Positions 34,907 through 46,600 of a stretch of 64,000 nt of DNA are shown here, piece by piece. The DNA is from Prochlorococcus sp. MIT 0701 (GTDB taxonomy: Bacteria > Cyanobacteriota > Cyanobacteriia > PCC-6307 > Cyanobiaceae). The DNA is taken from the NCBI RefSeq assembly GCF_000760295.1, contig NZ_JNBA01000012.1, positions 1 through 64,000 on the forward strand, in the 5' to 3' direction. Made by a program: the position numbers and the translations under genes. Every line of letters starts with the position of its first letter. Positions within the stretch are counted from its first letter, which is position 1. Below the pieces are notes generated by a model. That model was not told the origin of the DNA, did not search any database, and saw only the letters and a program-made list of their open reading frames with translations.

Positions 34907-35983
34907 ATGGCACGTCTCACCATCCGTCAGCTCCGCCAAGTGGCCAGCGATTTGGGTGTAACCCTTTACAGCCGAAAGACCAAGGAACAATTGCTCAGCG
35001 CTATTACTGTTCGTCAGGAAAAGGAAGAAAGGAACCGACAAGGGCTAGAAGCTGAGCTCAACTCCCCATCCAGACTCAAATCCGATACTCGAGTGGTTTT
35101 CCTACCCCGAGATCCTCAATGGGCTTATGTCTTCTGGGAAATCTCCGAAAGTGATCGCAAGCGAGCACTATCGAAAGGGGCCAACCGGCTCTGCCTACGT
35201 TTAACCGACGTAACCGGCATCGATGACAACAAAGCACATCCCCACACACTCCAGGAAGTCTCTGTAGACAGCCACAGCAGCGAATGGTATCTACCTGTTC
35301 CAATGGGTGATCGGGACTATCGAGTTGAACTCGGTTATCGCGTCGGTACTCTCTGGATGTCCCTGGCCTTTTCCTCTATAGCCAAGGTCCCAACACTGCA
35401 CCCCAGCGAGCAAATCCTCGATCAATTTGTTCCCTTCAGCCTTGAGGGCATCACGAGCAGTCCTTCACCTACTGCTACACAAGCACCACAGCTCGACAAT
35501 GATCCCGTTGGCGAAACGATTGATAGCGGGCTACACGAGCGGCTCTATCAGAGCGCCACACAACACTTCCGCAGCAGCAGGGTCGGTTCGGAAGTCTTCC
35601 AAGAACACAACAGCTTGAATAGCGATCAACGCGGTCTGAACGATTCAGGTGTCGGCCTTTGGGCCAGTGGTCGTAATGAGTCCGGAGTGGGTGGAGTACC
35701 ACCACGCCAAAAAACCTTCTGGCTTATTGCCGACGCTGAGCTGATGATCTACGGCGCAACAGATCCTTCTGCCCGCCTAACCATCGGCGGCGAAGACATT
35801 CCTCTCTCCAATGATGGAACCTTCCGTATCCAAGTTCCCTTCCGCGACGGAGAACAGATCTATGCGATTGAGGCGACTGCAGCAGACGGTGAGCAGAAGC
35901 GCAATATCACCTTGAACTTCCAACGGATGACACCCACCGATAACACAAACCCCGAAAACCAGGCAGTCGCAGAATGGTTTTAA
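34907..35983 (+). CDS. DUF4912-type protein with N-terminal SAP/Rho-N-like segment
   Basis: 358 aa from the ATG at 34907 (MARLTIRQLRQVASDLGVTL). The first ~40 residues resemble a Rho-N/SAP-like helix pair (YSRKTKEQLLSAI). A DUF4912 domain follows (RVVFLPRDPQWAYVFWEISE; EWYLPVPMGDRDYRVELGYR). Then comes a low-complexity linker, and a C-terminal beta domain (LMIYGATDPSARLTIGGEDI) of the cyanobacterial type. The function is unknown; a nucleic-acid-binding or envelope role is possible. It is an ordinary core-like gene by composition. Confidence 0.7.
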   Translation: MARLTIRQLRQVASDLGVTLYSRKTKEQLLSAITVRQEKEERNRQGLEAELNSPSRLKSDTRVVFLPRDPQWAYVFWEISESDRKRALSKGANRLCLRLTDVTGIDDNKAHPHTLQEVSVDSHSSEWYLPVPMGDRDYRVELGYRVGTLWMSLAFSSIAKVPTLHPSEQILDQFVPFSLEGITSSPSPTATQAPQLDNDPVGETIDSGLHERLYQSATQHFRSSRVGSEVFQEHNSLNSDQRGLNDSGVGLWASGRNESGVGGVPPRQKTFWLIADAELMIYGATDPSARLTIGGEDIPLSNDGTFRIQVPFRDGEQIYAIEATAADGEQKRNITLNFQRMTPTDNTNPENQAVAEWF

Positions 35984-35999
35984 ATCAGCCCCCTAGATC

Positions 36000-36176
36000 A
36001 TGACGATGTTGCGTAAGTTTGTCGCCATCACTCCCCTCGCTGGGGCGATCATCTTCCCTCTCGTTGTACCCCTCAGCATGGCCCGTCTTGGTGTCGGTGC
36101 AGGAGTCCTCATGACGCTGATGGTGTCCACTATCTGGTTCGTAGCCATGCTGCGCACCGCAGAAATGCCCCACTAA
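36000..36176 (+). CDS. Small two-span membrane protein, unknown
   Basis: 58 aa: MTMLRKFVAI, two hydrophobic stretches (about 9-25 and 33-50) and a short tail LRTAEMPH. It starts 17 bases after the upstream stop on the same strand. It seems to be one of the conserved small membrane proteins of marine picocyanobacteria, but I cannot name it. Confidence 0.5.
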   Translation: MTMLRKFVAITPLAGAIIFPLVVPLSMARLGVGAGVLMTLMVSTIWFVAMLRTAEMPH

Positions 36177-36230
36177 CACAAGGGGCCAAATCAAGGTGGA
36201 ACCCTATTAGCGGGTGGTTGAGGTCAAGAG

Positions 36231-37634
36231 GTGTGCAAGCAAGGCTGGAAGTGGATGCTCCCCATACTTCTAGGGTGTGCAAGTTGCAGCAAGGTTGGAT
36301 CTGTACAGGGCAATGCCCCTACGGAACTGCCCTTACCTGAAAGGATCCAGGTGGTTTTCAACCATCGCGATGGTGCGCGATACCGCAGTCCCCTTAGTGA
36401 TCAGTGGCGCAACGGCGACAACCTTGAGAAGTTCGTCATCACTGCCATAGAACAAGCGCAGCAAGAGATTCTTGTAGCCGTGCAAGAACTCAGCTTGCCT
36501 GGAGTAGCAGAAGCACTCGTCACTGCCAAGCAACGGGGTGTGACCGTGCAAATGGTGATCGAAAACAGCTTTAGCCAGCCCTGGGGTGATCTACATGAAG
36601 CAGATCTGTCCCTTCATGAACGCCGTCGAGTGGCCAATCTGAAGATGTTGGCAGATCGTAATAACGACGGGAAGCTAAGCCCCACAGAACGCTATCGCGG
36701 CGATGCGATGCAAATCCTCAGGCGTCATCAAATCCCTTTGATTGATGACAGAGAAGACGGCAGCAAAGGCAGCGGGCTTATGCATCACAAATTCTTGGTT
36801 ATCGATAATCAAACGGTGATTACTGGAAGTGCAAACTTCAGCAATTCAGGCATGCATGGAGATCCCGCAGCAATGCAAACGCGCGGCAATGTCAACCACT
36901 TGCTGAGCTTCAACAGTACAGAACTAGCTGAACTATTCAAAAAGGAGTTCCTTTTGATGTGGGGCGATGGTGCGGGGGGTGCAAAAGACAGCCTGTTTGG
37001 GTTAGCTAAAAACGAGCCTGGTATTCAAACTGCAAAGGTTGGTGACACCAGAATTGAAGTGTTCTTCGCTCCACATGCAAAACGACAAAAGATGAACGGC
37101 CTAAAATTTATTACCAAGCAAATAGAAACATCAAAACAAAACATCGATATGGCCTTGTTCATCTTTTCTGCACAAGGTTTAGTTAACAAGCTACGGGAGC
37201 AGGTGCAAAGCGGTGTGAAGGTACGATTAATCGCTGACCCTGGCTTTGCCAGCCGTTCCTATTCAGAAGTACTGGACTTATTAGGCCTTGCACTTCCAGA
37301 TCATCGTTGCAAAATAGAAGCAGGTAATAACCCATTTGATTCACCTCTTAAGGGTGTAGGTACACCGAGGCTGGCGAGCGGAGACAAGCTGCACCACAAG
37401 TTCGCGGTGATCGACAACAAAAAAGTAATCACAGGCTCATTCAATTGGAGTCCTGCTGCAGCTCACACCAACGACGAAACACTGCTGTTGATTCATTCAC
37501 CCCAACTTGCCAAACACTTCACCCGTGAAATGAATCGGATGTGGCGAGGCGCTGAGCTGGGGATCACTGCGAGAATGCAACGCAAGCTGGATCGTCAGCG
37601 TGCCAGGTGCGGGAGTGGTCAAGAGAGGGGATGA
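36231..37634 (+). CDS. Lipoprotein phospholipase-D/nuclease-family protein with EF-hand-like loop
   Basis: 467 aa from a GTG start. A signal with lipobox L-L-G-C (WKWMLPILLGCASC) suggests membrane anchoring outside the cytoplasm. Two HKD motifs are present: MHHKFLVIDN (H185, K187, D192) with TGSANFSNSG, and LHHKFAVIDN with TGSFNWSPAA. This is the two-motif architecture of phospholipase D, cardiolipin synthase and PLD-type nucleases. Between the first strands and HKD motif 1 lies DRNNDGKLSPTE (residues 142-153), a perfect EF-hand calcium-loop pattern. The last 26 coding bases tested are repeated at the left window edge. Substrate (lipid or DNA) cannot be decided from sequence. Confidence 0.85.
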   Translation: MCKQGWKWMLPILLGCASCSKVGSVQGNAPTELPLPERIQVVFNHRDGARYRSPLSDQWRNGDNLEKFVITAIEQAQQEILVAVQELSLPGVAEALVTAKQRGVTVQMVIENSFSQPWGDLHEADLSLHERRRVANLKMLADRNNDGKLSPTERYRGDAMQILRRHQIPLIDDREDGSKGSGLMHHKFLVIDNQTVITGSANFSNSGMHGDPAAMQTRGNVNHLLSFNSTELAELFKKEFLLMWGDGAGGAKDSLFGLAKNEPGIQTAKVGDTRIEVFFAPHAKRQKMNGLKFITKQIETSKQNIDMALFIFSAQGLVNKLREQVQSGVKVRLIADPGFASRSYSEVLDLLGLALPDHRCKIEAGNNPFDSPLKGVGTPRLASGDKLHHKFAVIDNKKVITGSFNWSPAAAHTNDETLLLIHSPQLAKHFTREMNRMWRGAELGITARMQRKLDRQRARCGSGQERG

Positions 37635-37729
37635 GAGTGACTTACGAAGTGGCTTGAGAGGTGGCTTAAGGCATTAGGAGAATGGCTCCAACGACGTAAA
37701 TTGCTCTTCAGATAAAGCGCAAACATCCA

Positions 37730-39349
37730 GTGGATCAAAAGACATTCCAGGATCTCTCATCCACTGGACGTCATCAGGAGTGCCTAAAGGCATGCCAACA
37801 ACTTCTCCAAAGCGAACCTGAAAACTCATCTGCCTGGAAGTACGCAGGTAAATCACTTCTCGCCCTAGGGCAATTTAAAAAGGCTAAACAGTGCCTAACA
37901 AAAGCTCATCAACTCGACAATAAAGACCCTGAGATCATCAAAGACATATGAAATATTTTCAACGCTCTCCAAAATGATGCGGAAGCGATAAGACTTTATA
38001 AGGCTGCTCTAGCCATCGACCAAAATTACGCACCAGCAATCAACAATCTTGGCTTAATCGCTAAACTACAAGGCAATCTCACCGCCGCAGAGCAGTTAGT
38101 CAAAAAGGCTAGAGATCTGGATCAATTCTTCGCCCCTTATCACCTGAACCTGGGCGGCATCTACAAAGACCTCGGCAACCTTGATCAAACTCTTGCCTCC
38201 ACTCTTAAGTCCCTAGAGCTCAAACCTGATAACCACACTGCCCTCATGAACCTGGGCGGCATCTACATAGATCTCGGACAGCTCGATCAAGCGCTCATAG
38301 CAGCAAAAAAAAGCATGGAACTAGACGCACTTAATCCAAATTGTTATGTACTTTTGTCTTCTGTGTACCAAAAAGCAAATAACCCAACACAAGCAAAGGA
38401 GGTTTGCGAGCAAGGTTTAAGGATTAGTAGCAAAAATATCCGCCTACAAAACAATCTGAGCGAAGCGCTAAGCCAGATAACACCTCTTTGGCACATCGCA
38501 ATGATGAATGATGCGGACCGAAACAGATGCTATGCAGAAGCGATCAATAAAGCAGTAAAGCCTAACGATTTGGTTCTTGATATTGGAGCTGGCGCTGGAC
38601 TGCTATCAATGATGGCAGCAGAAGCAGGCGCATCAGAAGTTATCGCATGTGAAATGGTAATTCCAATCGCAAACAAAGCACAGGCTATTGTGAGAAAGAA
38701 TGGATTTGAGGATAAAATAAGGCTCTTCGGCATGAAGTCAACTAATGTCAAAATTGGCAAAGAAATGCCTCAAAAAGCAGACGTAATTATCTCTGAAGTA
38801 TTTTCATCGGGAATGGTTGGAGAGGGGATACTTCCAACACTTCAGGACTCACGAGAAAGACTACTAAAAGAAGGAGGACTCATGATTCCAGAACAGGCTG
38901 AAATAAAATTCGCCCTAATAGGAGCAAGTCCTGAAGTAAGTCGCCTCACAAATCCAGGAGCTGACAGCTGCTATTGCTTAGAAGACTTTAGTGAAATATG
39001 TCCCCGAAAAATTCCTGCGAAATTAACAGAAAGACCAAATCTTCTCAGCGAAGCAGAGGCTGCATTTCATTTTGACTTTCGCAAGCCATTTGCATTTAAA
39101 TCAGAAAAAAGAATCAACGTTACCGTCGCAAAAGGCGGGCAGTGCATAGGAATAATACAATGGCTCAAGACTATTCTTTTTGGCGACATCGTATACGAAA
39201 ACATTCCAGGTGAAATCTCATCTCACTGGAGCAGCAATATTTATCTTTTCCAAAATCCGATCTCAGTTAAACAAGGTCAGAGTATCAAAATAAATGCCTT
39301 GGTAGAAAAAGACATGCTGTGGTTCCAACATTGTGGGCTGGATAGCTAA
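37730..39349 (+). pseudogene. TPR plus PRMT7/9-like methyltransferase, interrupted by one in-frame TGA
   Basis: From a GTG at 37730 one reading frame runs to TAG-free position 39349 (539 codons) but contains a single TGA at 37949-37951 (codon 74), where the TPR alignment expects a glycine; GGA to TGA is one change. Residues ~1-250 are TPR repeats (for example NLGGIYKDLGNLDQTLASTL). Then comes a class I methyltransferase with VLDIGAGAGLLSMMAAEAGA (D284), a PRMT-like double-E loop ISEVFSSGMVGEGIL (E356 and E365) and, near the end, SSHWSSNIYLF (H499-W500), which matches the T-H-W loop of arginine methyltransferases. The S-E-V-F...G-E-G pattern is closest to PRMT7/9. The patch is AT-rich compared with its neighbours. 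It may be decayed, or translated from a later start (38246), which would keep the methyltransferase and part of the TPR. Confidence 0.75.
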
Positions 39350-39378
39350 ATGTACTCAAATAGATAATTTGTTTAATT

Positions 39379-39516
39379 ATGACAGGAAAGATTCCTGCGC
39401 TCCTGGATCTTCCAAAATTTGTCAGAGATTTTTATTCACTATCGGAATGCCGAGACCTATGTTTCCATGTTCAAGAACATCGCTATACAGTAGCAGTAAG
39501 ACTTACAGGTCTCTAG
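39379..39516 (+). pseudogene. Fragment of a methyltransferase-associated C-terminal domain (copy 1)
   Basis: 45-codon frame MTGKIPALLDLPKFVRDFYS followed by LSECRDLCFHVQEHRYT and a stop. The core F-Y-S-L-S-x-C-R-x-L-x-F-H-x-Q-E-H-R-x-T is shared with the longer fragment at 40059-40400. From memory it resembles the C-terminal part of TPR/methyltransferase proteins of this group. It begins 30 bases after the PRMT-like gene. It is too short to be a functional copy. Confidence 0.45.
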
Positions 39517-40058
39517 ACTTTGACGAGCGCATCAAATGACAAGAATTCTCCAGTAAAAATCTTATTTATGAGAAATATTTTCAACTCAAAATTGCCACAC
39601 CTACTATTCCCAAGGGTAAAGACAAATTCAAGGAATGCCAATAAGCTATCCAAGAAGGCTTGCATAAGTGCCAAACCGCTTTTGTTTTAGTGTTCGCTTA
39701 TTTACTAATACAGCATGACTTCGTTCAAGGATTACACGAGGTAAGACGTCTTCTACAGAAAATGACAATGAATTAATATTTTAAAGCCAAGCATTGGATT
39801 ACAATAAGCACTCAGGAGCTACATTGTCTTTATTCTATAATATTATTGAAGCGATTGGAGTATGCTCGGCAAGAATTTAGGGCTTAAAGCTCTCGTCAGT
39901 TTTCAGATGTCGATACTAGGTTAGTGTTCACAACCACCCATCACTTCAAACCACAACCGACGTGGCGAACCCGTTCAGAGCCTCGGGACCCAAGCAGAGA
40001 CAAGCCACGCACGATCACGCAATCATATAAAGTAATTAGCCATTAAAAGCAGGCCTAA

Positions 40059-40400
40059 AGTATTAGAGATTTCCGCAAAAGCTTTCTAAATGGTGATATA
40101 GAAGAGTTATCGGAGCTGTCTCAATCAGGAAGCAACTTTTACTCACTCTCTACATGTCGCGTCCTCTGGTTTCACGAGCAAGAACATCGGTTCACAGCAG
40201 GGCTACTACAAAAGCTTTTAGACAATCAGAGACTAACATTTTCCGGATTTATGCTGCCAGAAACAATCAGAAAAACTTACCAACAACAGTTTCCCTCCGA
40301 CACTGACATGACATCTCTTTCCAATTGGGGAGAATTTGAAAAGCAAAATCCATCTACTTTTAAGGGCATGTACCAATTCTGGGCTTATAAGCCTTCTTAA
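40059..40400 (+). pseudogene. Fragment of a methyltransferase-associated C-terminal domain (copy 2)
   Basis: 113 open codons after an in-frame TAA, with no usable early start: IRDFRKSFLNGDIEELSELS, then FYSLSTCRVLWFHEQEHRFT, a middle part (GFMLPETIRKTYQQQFPSDT) and an end with STFKGMYQFWAYKPS. The conserved F-Y-S-L-S...Q-E-H-R-F-T core matches copy 1. It looks like the 3' end of a larger gene whose 5' part has been lost. Confidence 0.5.
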
Positions 40401-40603
40401 GATCAGGTGAGATGCTTGGGATATTGATTTTTTATGCCTGACGAATCGACTCCTCAATCGCTTCCTAGCAAAACGCAAAAAGGTTCAAGCATCATTTCTT
40501 TTTTCGTCTGACCAGCAGCTGATGGAAAAAATCACATAGCAAGATCCGTTCACCGATCGCAAAGCCTGAGCCACAATCAACTCATCCAGGGCAGAATGCG
40601 CCC

Positions 40604-41011
40604 ATGAGCCCGCTCAAAATCCATCCGGCCTTGGCCCTACTCGGCCTGTTTGCCATTTCTGCACCTGCTGCACCCAGCGATGTGGAATACATTCCGTTCC
40701 CAAGCAAAGAGGAGCTGCGCAGCATCCAGCTTCAGGCCTACGCCTGCTCCCGAGACAATGATGCGGAAGCCTGCAGCAACACCCGAGAATTGATCGATCC
40801 TTTACTAGACCACCCCCGTTTGCCATCCTCTTGCAAGGATGTCGTCTGGGATTTGCTTCAGGTGGCCAACAAAGTCCCTAAAAACAGCTTCCAGCGCAGG
40901 GATGCCATCGATCAGCCCGCCAAACGACTCTCCATCATTTGCATCAATCCAGCAAAACAAACAGCACCTAAGCCTTCCCAACAAGGTGGTCTAGTCCCCC
41001 AACAAAGCTGA
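40604..41011 (+). CDS. Secreted hypothetical protein
   Basis: 135 aa. A signal peptide (IHPALALLGLFAISAPAAPS) is followed by a small domain with four cysteines (ACSRDNDAEACSN; SCKDVV; ICIN), suggesting disulfide bonds in the periplasm. The start of the mature part, DVEYIPFPSKEELRSIQLQA, resembles the segment after the signal in the neighbouring gene at 41184 (QIPYPQAEQV). Family not recognised. Confidence 0.6.
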   Translation: MSPLKIHPALALLGLFAISAPAAPSDVEYIPFPSKEELRSIQLQAYACSRDNDAEACSNTRELIDPLLDHPRLPSSCKDVVWDLLQVANKVPKNSFQRRDAIDQPAKRLSIICINPAKQTAPKPSQQGGLVPQQS

Positions 41012-41183
41012 ACCAGCAAGCATGCAGCAAGCAATTGATGCTTAGATCATCTTGATCACCTAGTTCCTCAATGAAATGCTGATCTGCTGGCCTGTTTCAG
41101 CCTGTGTAAGAGCAACCTCAAATCCTGAATATCCAGGTGATGGCTCCAAGTCATGAACCTGAAGTAATCCCTAGGCTCAACAA

Positions 41184-41558
41184 TCAAGGTTCGACAGAAT
41201 CAGTGTCGAGTAAATCCAATAAGGTCTCTGCTGTCGCCGTCATCTGAGCAAGGCTGAACTCTCCTTCTTGAGAGGCAATTTGAGCAGCCAATTTGCACAA
41301 TGAGGACGATCGACCTGTTGCGCTGCAGCTCATCGTGAGATCGAGCAGGGCATTTGTCAGCTTGCCGCGCAGGCAGCTTTCACTGCCGGAGCTCACAATC
41401 ACAGCCTCAGCAGCTGTACGCGTCACCTGTTCGGCCTGCGGATAAGGAATCTGACGAATTCCTTTAAACGCCATCGAAGGAGTTGTTAAAAAAAGCATGG
41501 CACTAGCGAAAGCCAGCCCATAGGCTTGGAGGCCGATTCTCCAACAACTGAGCTGCAT
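41184..41558 (-). CDS. Secreted hypothetical protein, possible distant relative of its neighbour
   Basis: 124 aa from the ATG at 41558 (MQLSCWRIGLQAYGLAFASA). Signal peptide, cleaved near S-M-A-F. The mature part carries I-R-Q-I-P-Y-P and cysteine pairs (ESCLRGK; MSCSAT; SLCKL), the same general layout as the protein at 40604, so the two convergent genes may be distant paralogues. Function unknown. Confidence 0.55.
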   Translation of the reverse strand: MQLSCWRIGLQAYGLAFASAMLFLTTPSMAFKGIRQIPYPQAEQVTRTAAEAVIVSSGSESCLRGKLTNALLDLTMSCSATGRSSSLCKLAAQIASQEGEFSLAQMTATAETLLDLLDTDSVEP

Positions 41559-41629
41559 CTCAGCTCCTCTCAATGATCTTTGCGAACACTAGCCGCGAGA
41601 ACTGGATGGGGCCAAAACAGGATTGATGA

Positions 41630-43330
<1,701 letters not shown>

Positions 43331-43347
43331 ACTCAGCGCAGCCACCA

Positions 43348-43617
43348 CTACCGTTGACGGCGGTGATACTCCGCCTCGGTGCTGCTTTGTTGCAGCTGGC
43401 GCATGCTTTCAATAACCACTGCTCCAAGAGCTCCAGATAGCGTGACCATGATGAAAAAAAGGTTCAGCCTCTGACTGTGGAGGTCTACGGGAGTGTTTGA
43501 GATCACCGTACGCAAAAAGAGGGCAACAAGACCTCCGAGCAAGAACCCCACCAGCAGCGCTATCAATACCCTCGTACCGCTCATGGGCTTGTTTCTTATT
43601 GAGCGAGAGCGGTTCAT
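43348..43617 (-). CDS. Small membrane protein, unknown
   Basis: 89 aa from the ATG at 43617 (MNRSRSIRNKPMSGTRVLIA). Two hydrophobic spans (VLIALLVGFLLGGLVALFL and LFFIMVTLSGALGAVVIESM). The C-terminus is charged (RQLQQSSTEAEYHRRQR). It starts 4 bases after the RND gene stop on the same strand, so it is probably co-transcribed with the pump. Family unknown. Confidence 0.5.
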   Translation of the reverse strand: MNRSRSIRNKPMSGTRVLIALLVGFLLGGLVALFLRTVISNTPVDLHSQRLNLFFIMVTLSGALGAVVIESMRQLQQSSTEAEYHRRQR

Positions 43618-43621
43618 TGGT

Positions 43622-46600
43622 TTATCCCTGTCCAGAGGGGTCTCCCGAATTAAGTAAATTGGTGTTGCCTTGTTCTGTATCACTAAAGGTGCCTACAAGA
43701 GCTTTAACAACGACGTAAAAGACAGGCACAACAAACAGTGAAAGGAAAGTGGCAACCAAAAGGCCACCGAATACAACCGTGCCAAGAGAAGCTTGGCTGC
43801 GGGCTCCTGCTCCACTAGCCAAGACCAACGGCATAAAGCCAAAAAGAGACGAAATAGCAGTCATAATGATCGGCCTAAGTCTCGACTGGGCTGCCTGCCT
43901 TGCTGCTTCAAGGGCCGTAACTCCCTCAGCCATGCGTTGATTAGCCAAATCAACAATCAAGATCCCGTTCTTAGCCGCAAGACCAATCAACATCACAAGA
44001 CCAACCTGTGCATAAATGTTGAGAACCTCGCCACGCAATGCAAGAAACATCAAGGCTCCAAGCATTGCGGTAGGAACTGTCATCAAAATAATCAGAGGGT
44101 CTACATAACTCTCATATTGAGCTGCAAGCACGAGATAAACCACCAAAATTCCCAATGCAAAAATCACAACAGCTAGTGCACCAGCTTTTACTTCCTCTCG
44201 AGATATCCCTGTCCAATCAAATCCAAGGCTGTTAAGATTCTGAGCTGCAAAAATCTCTTTCATACCATTAATTGCCTGCCCCGAACTCTTACCAGCAGCA
44301 GGTGATCCTTCTATTTTTATCGATCTGTAAAGGTTAAAGTGAGAGATCACACTTGGCCCAACAGAAGGCTCAACTGTTAAAAATTCAGATAGCTGAATCT
44401 GCTCACCCGCGCGATTCTTAACGTAAATCGAAGCCAGCTTTTCAGGAGCAGACCGACCCAATTCATCAGCCTGAACATAAACACGACGAACCTTACCTTC
44501 CTGGAAAGTATCATTAACATAGGCGCCTGCAAAATTAGCGCTAAACACACGCATTGCAGAGCTAAAGTCAACATCAAGAGAGGCCATAATGTCCCTATCG
44601 ACCTCAACTCGTAGCTGCGGAGACTCAGGAGAGAATAAAGTCCGTACACTGCTCAACAATGGATTTGCATTCGCCTGCTGAATAATTTGACCAGCCGAGG
44701 CAAAGAAGTTGTTTAAGCCATAAGCACCACCACTCTTGTCAAGTAATTGGAACTCAAATCCACTGCCAATACCGTATCCAGGAATAGCAGGTGGCTCTAC
44801 AACAAAAATCCTCGCGCCATCAATAGCCTCAAAGAACTTCTGATTTAGCCGTCCAACAATTGCATCGGCAGATTGATCACGATTTTTCCGCTCATCCCAA
44901 TTACGCATCCCAATAAAAAACAATCCTTTATTAGGGCTATTGCCGTCAAAACTTGCTCCACTAAAAATTGCTGCTGAAGTGATATCAGGTTCGCTGCGCA
45001 ATGTCTCAGCAACTTGCTGATTAATCTTCTCGGTGACCTGAGTCGACACACCTTCTGGAGCCTGCAACACGCCGATGGCATAGCCCTGGTCTTCAGTAGG
45101 AACAAATCCTCCTGGAATCGCGGTAAAAGCAACTCCGGTAAGCAGAACGCCTACCGCAAGAATTCCCATCACAAGAGAACGGCGGCCAAGAACCCACTCG
45201 AGCAGATCGGCGTAACGCTGCTCAAAGACGGAATAAATGCGATTGAAATGACTAAAAATCCATGGTGTATACCAACCCAAAGCCAAGCCAAGACCAGCGA
45301 ATAAAAAGACTGGCAAGGGATTTGAAACTCCAGCGATGAAAAGGCCAATCACAGCGCCTGCAACAGAGAATGGCAGCCTCAACGAACGGCCAATGAAGCG
45401 AGAAAGCACAAAGCCAAGAATTGCAGCCATTACTGCAGGGATCAAGGTAAGCGCCGCACCACCACCAACAACTAATAAACCGTAGATAAACCCAATAACT
45501 GCCCCAGAAATTGCATATGTATTGCGTCCCGGAGCTGTGTCTTCCCGACCCAAAAGCAAGGCAGAAAGCATGGGAGAAAAAGTTAAAGCATTAAAGGTAG
45601 AAATCGCGATAGCGAAAATAATCGTTGCTGCAAACTGCTTGTATATCGCACCCGTAGCACCAGGGAAAAACAACACTGGCAAAAACACTGAAAAAAGAAC
45701 CAAGGATGTAGCAATAACTGCAGAGAAAAGCTCATCCATTGTTGACTTCGCAGCTTCCAAGGCAGTCATCCCTGATGCTTTCTTGGTTGAGGTATCTTCA
45801 ATCACTGTGATTGCATCATCAACCACTAATCCTGTAGCAAGAACTAATCCAAATAAGGTGAGCTGGTTGAGCGAGAAGCCAAAACCTAAAACCAGAGAGA
45901 ATGTTCCTATAAGCGCAACAGGGATGGCAATACCAGGCACCAAAGTAGCTTTCCAATTCTGTAAAAATACAAACAGAATAAGAACCACCAAAATGATCGC
46001 ATCTCTAAGCGAATTGGTCACTCCATTAATTGATGCATTAATAAAGTCTGTATTGTCATAGATTTTCTCCATCTTCATACCAACAGGCATTTTGGCGGAA
46101 AATTCTTCGAGAACATCTTTTACTCCATTGGAAACCTCAAGAGCATTGCTGCCACTCAATTGGTAAACAGCCATACTCACAGAAGGGACTCCCTGCAAAT
46201 CCGTAGCACTGTTGGAATAGCTTTCACCACCAAGCACAACACGACCGACATCGCTGAACCTCACTAATCCGCCATCCTCTGTGGTCCTAACGACCATATT
46301 TTCAAAGTCTCCAATGGTCACAAGGCGGCCATTTAATTGCACAGGGAAAGTAAATATCTGCCCTGCTGCAGATGGTTCACCTCCTATATTCCCAGCAGGA
46401 ACCAAACGGTTCTGGCTTTCAATAGCCCCCATTACATCAGCTGAAGTCAGGCCAAAGACCTCCAGCTTTTCATTATCCAGCCAAAGCCTAAAAGCAACCT
46501 TACGGTTACCAAAGTAGGTCACTTCACCTACTCCCTTAACCCGCTTAACCTCGTCCGTTAGGCTCAGATCTAGCAGCCCACTAATCGTTTCTACACTATA

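Larger units (their letters stand above)
39350..40603. other. AT-rich decayed region after the TPR-PRMT gene
   Basis: About 1.25 kb without an intact gene. It contains two fragments related to each other (39379-39516 and 40059-40400), no RNA gene that I can recognise and no transposase. Composition is clearly AT-richer than the flanking genes, like an eroding accessory island. Confidence 0.6.
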
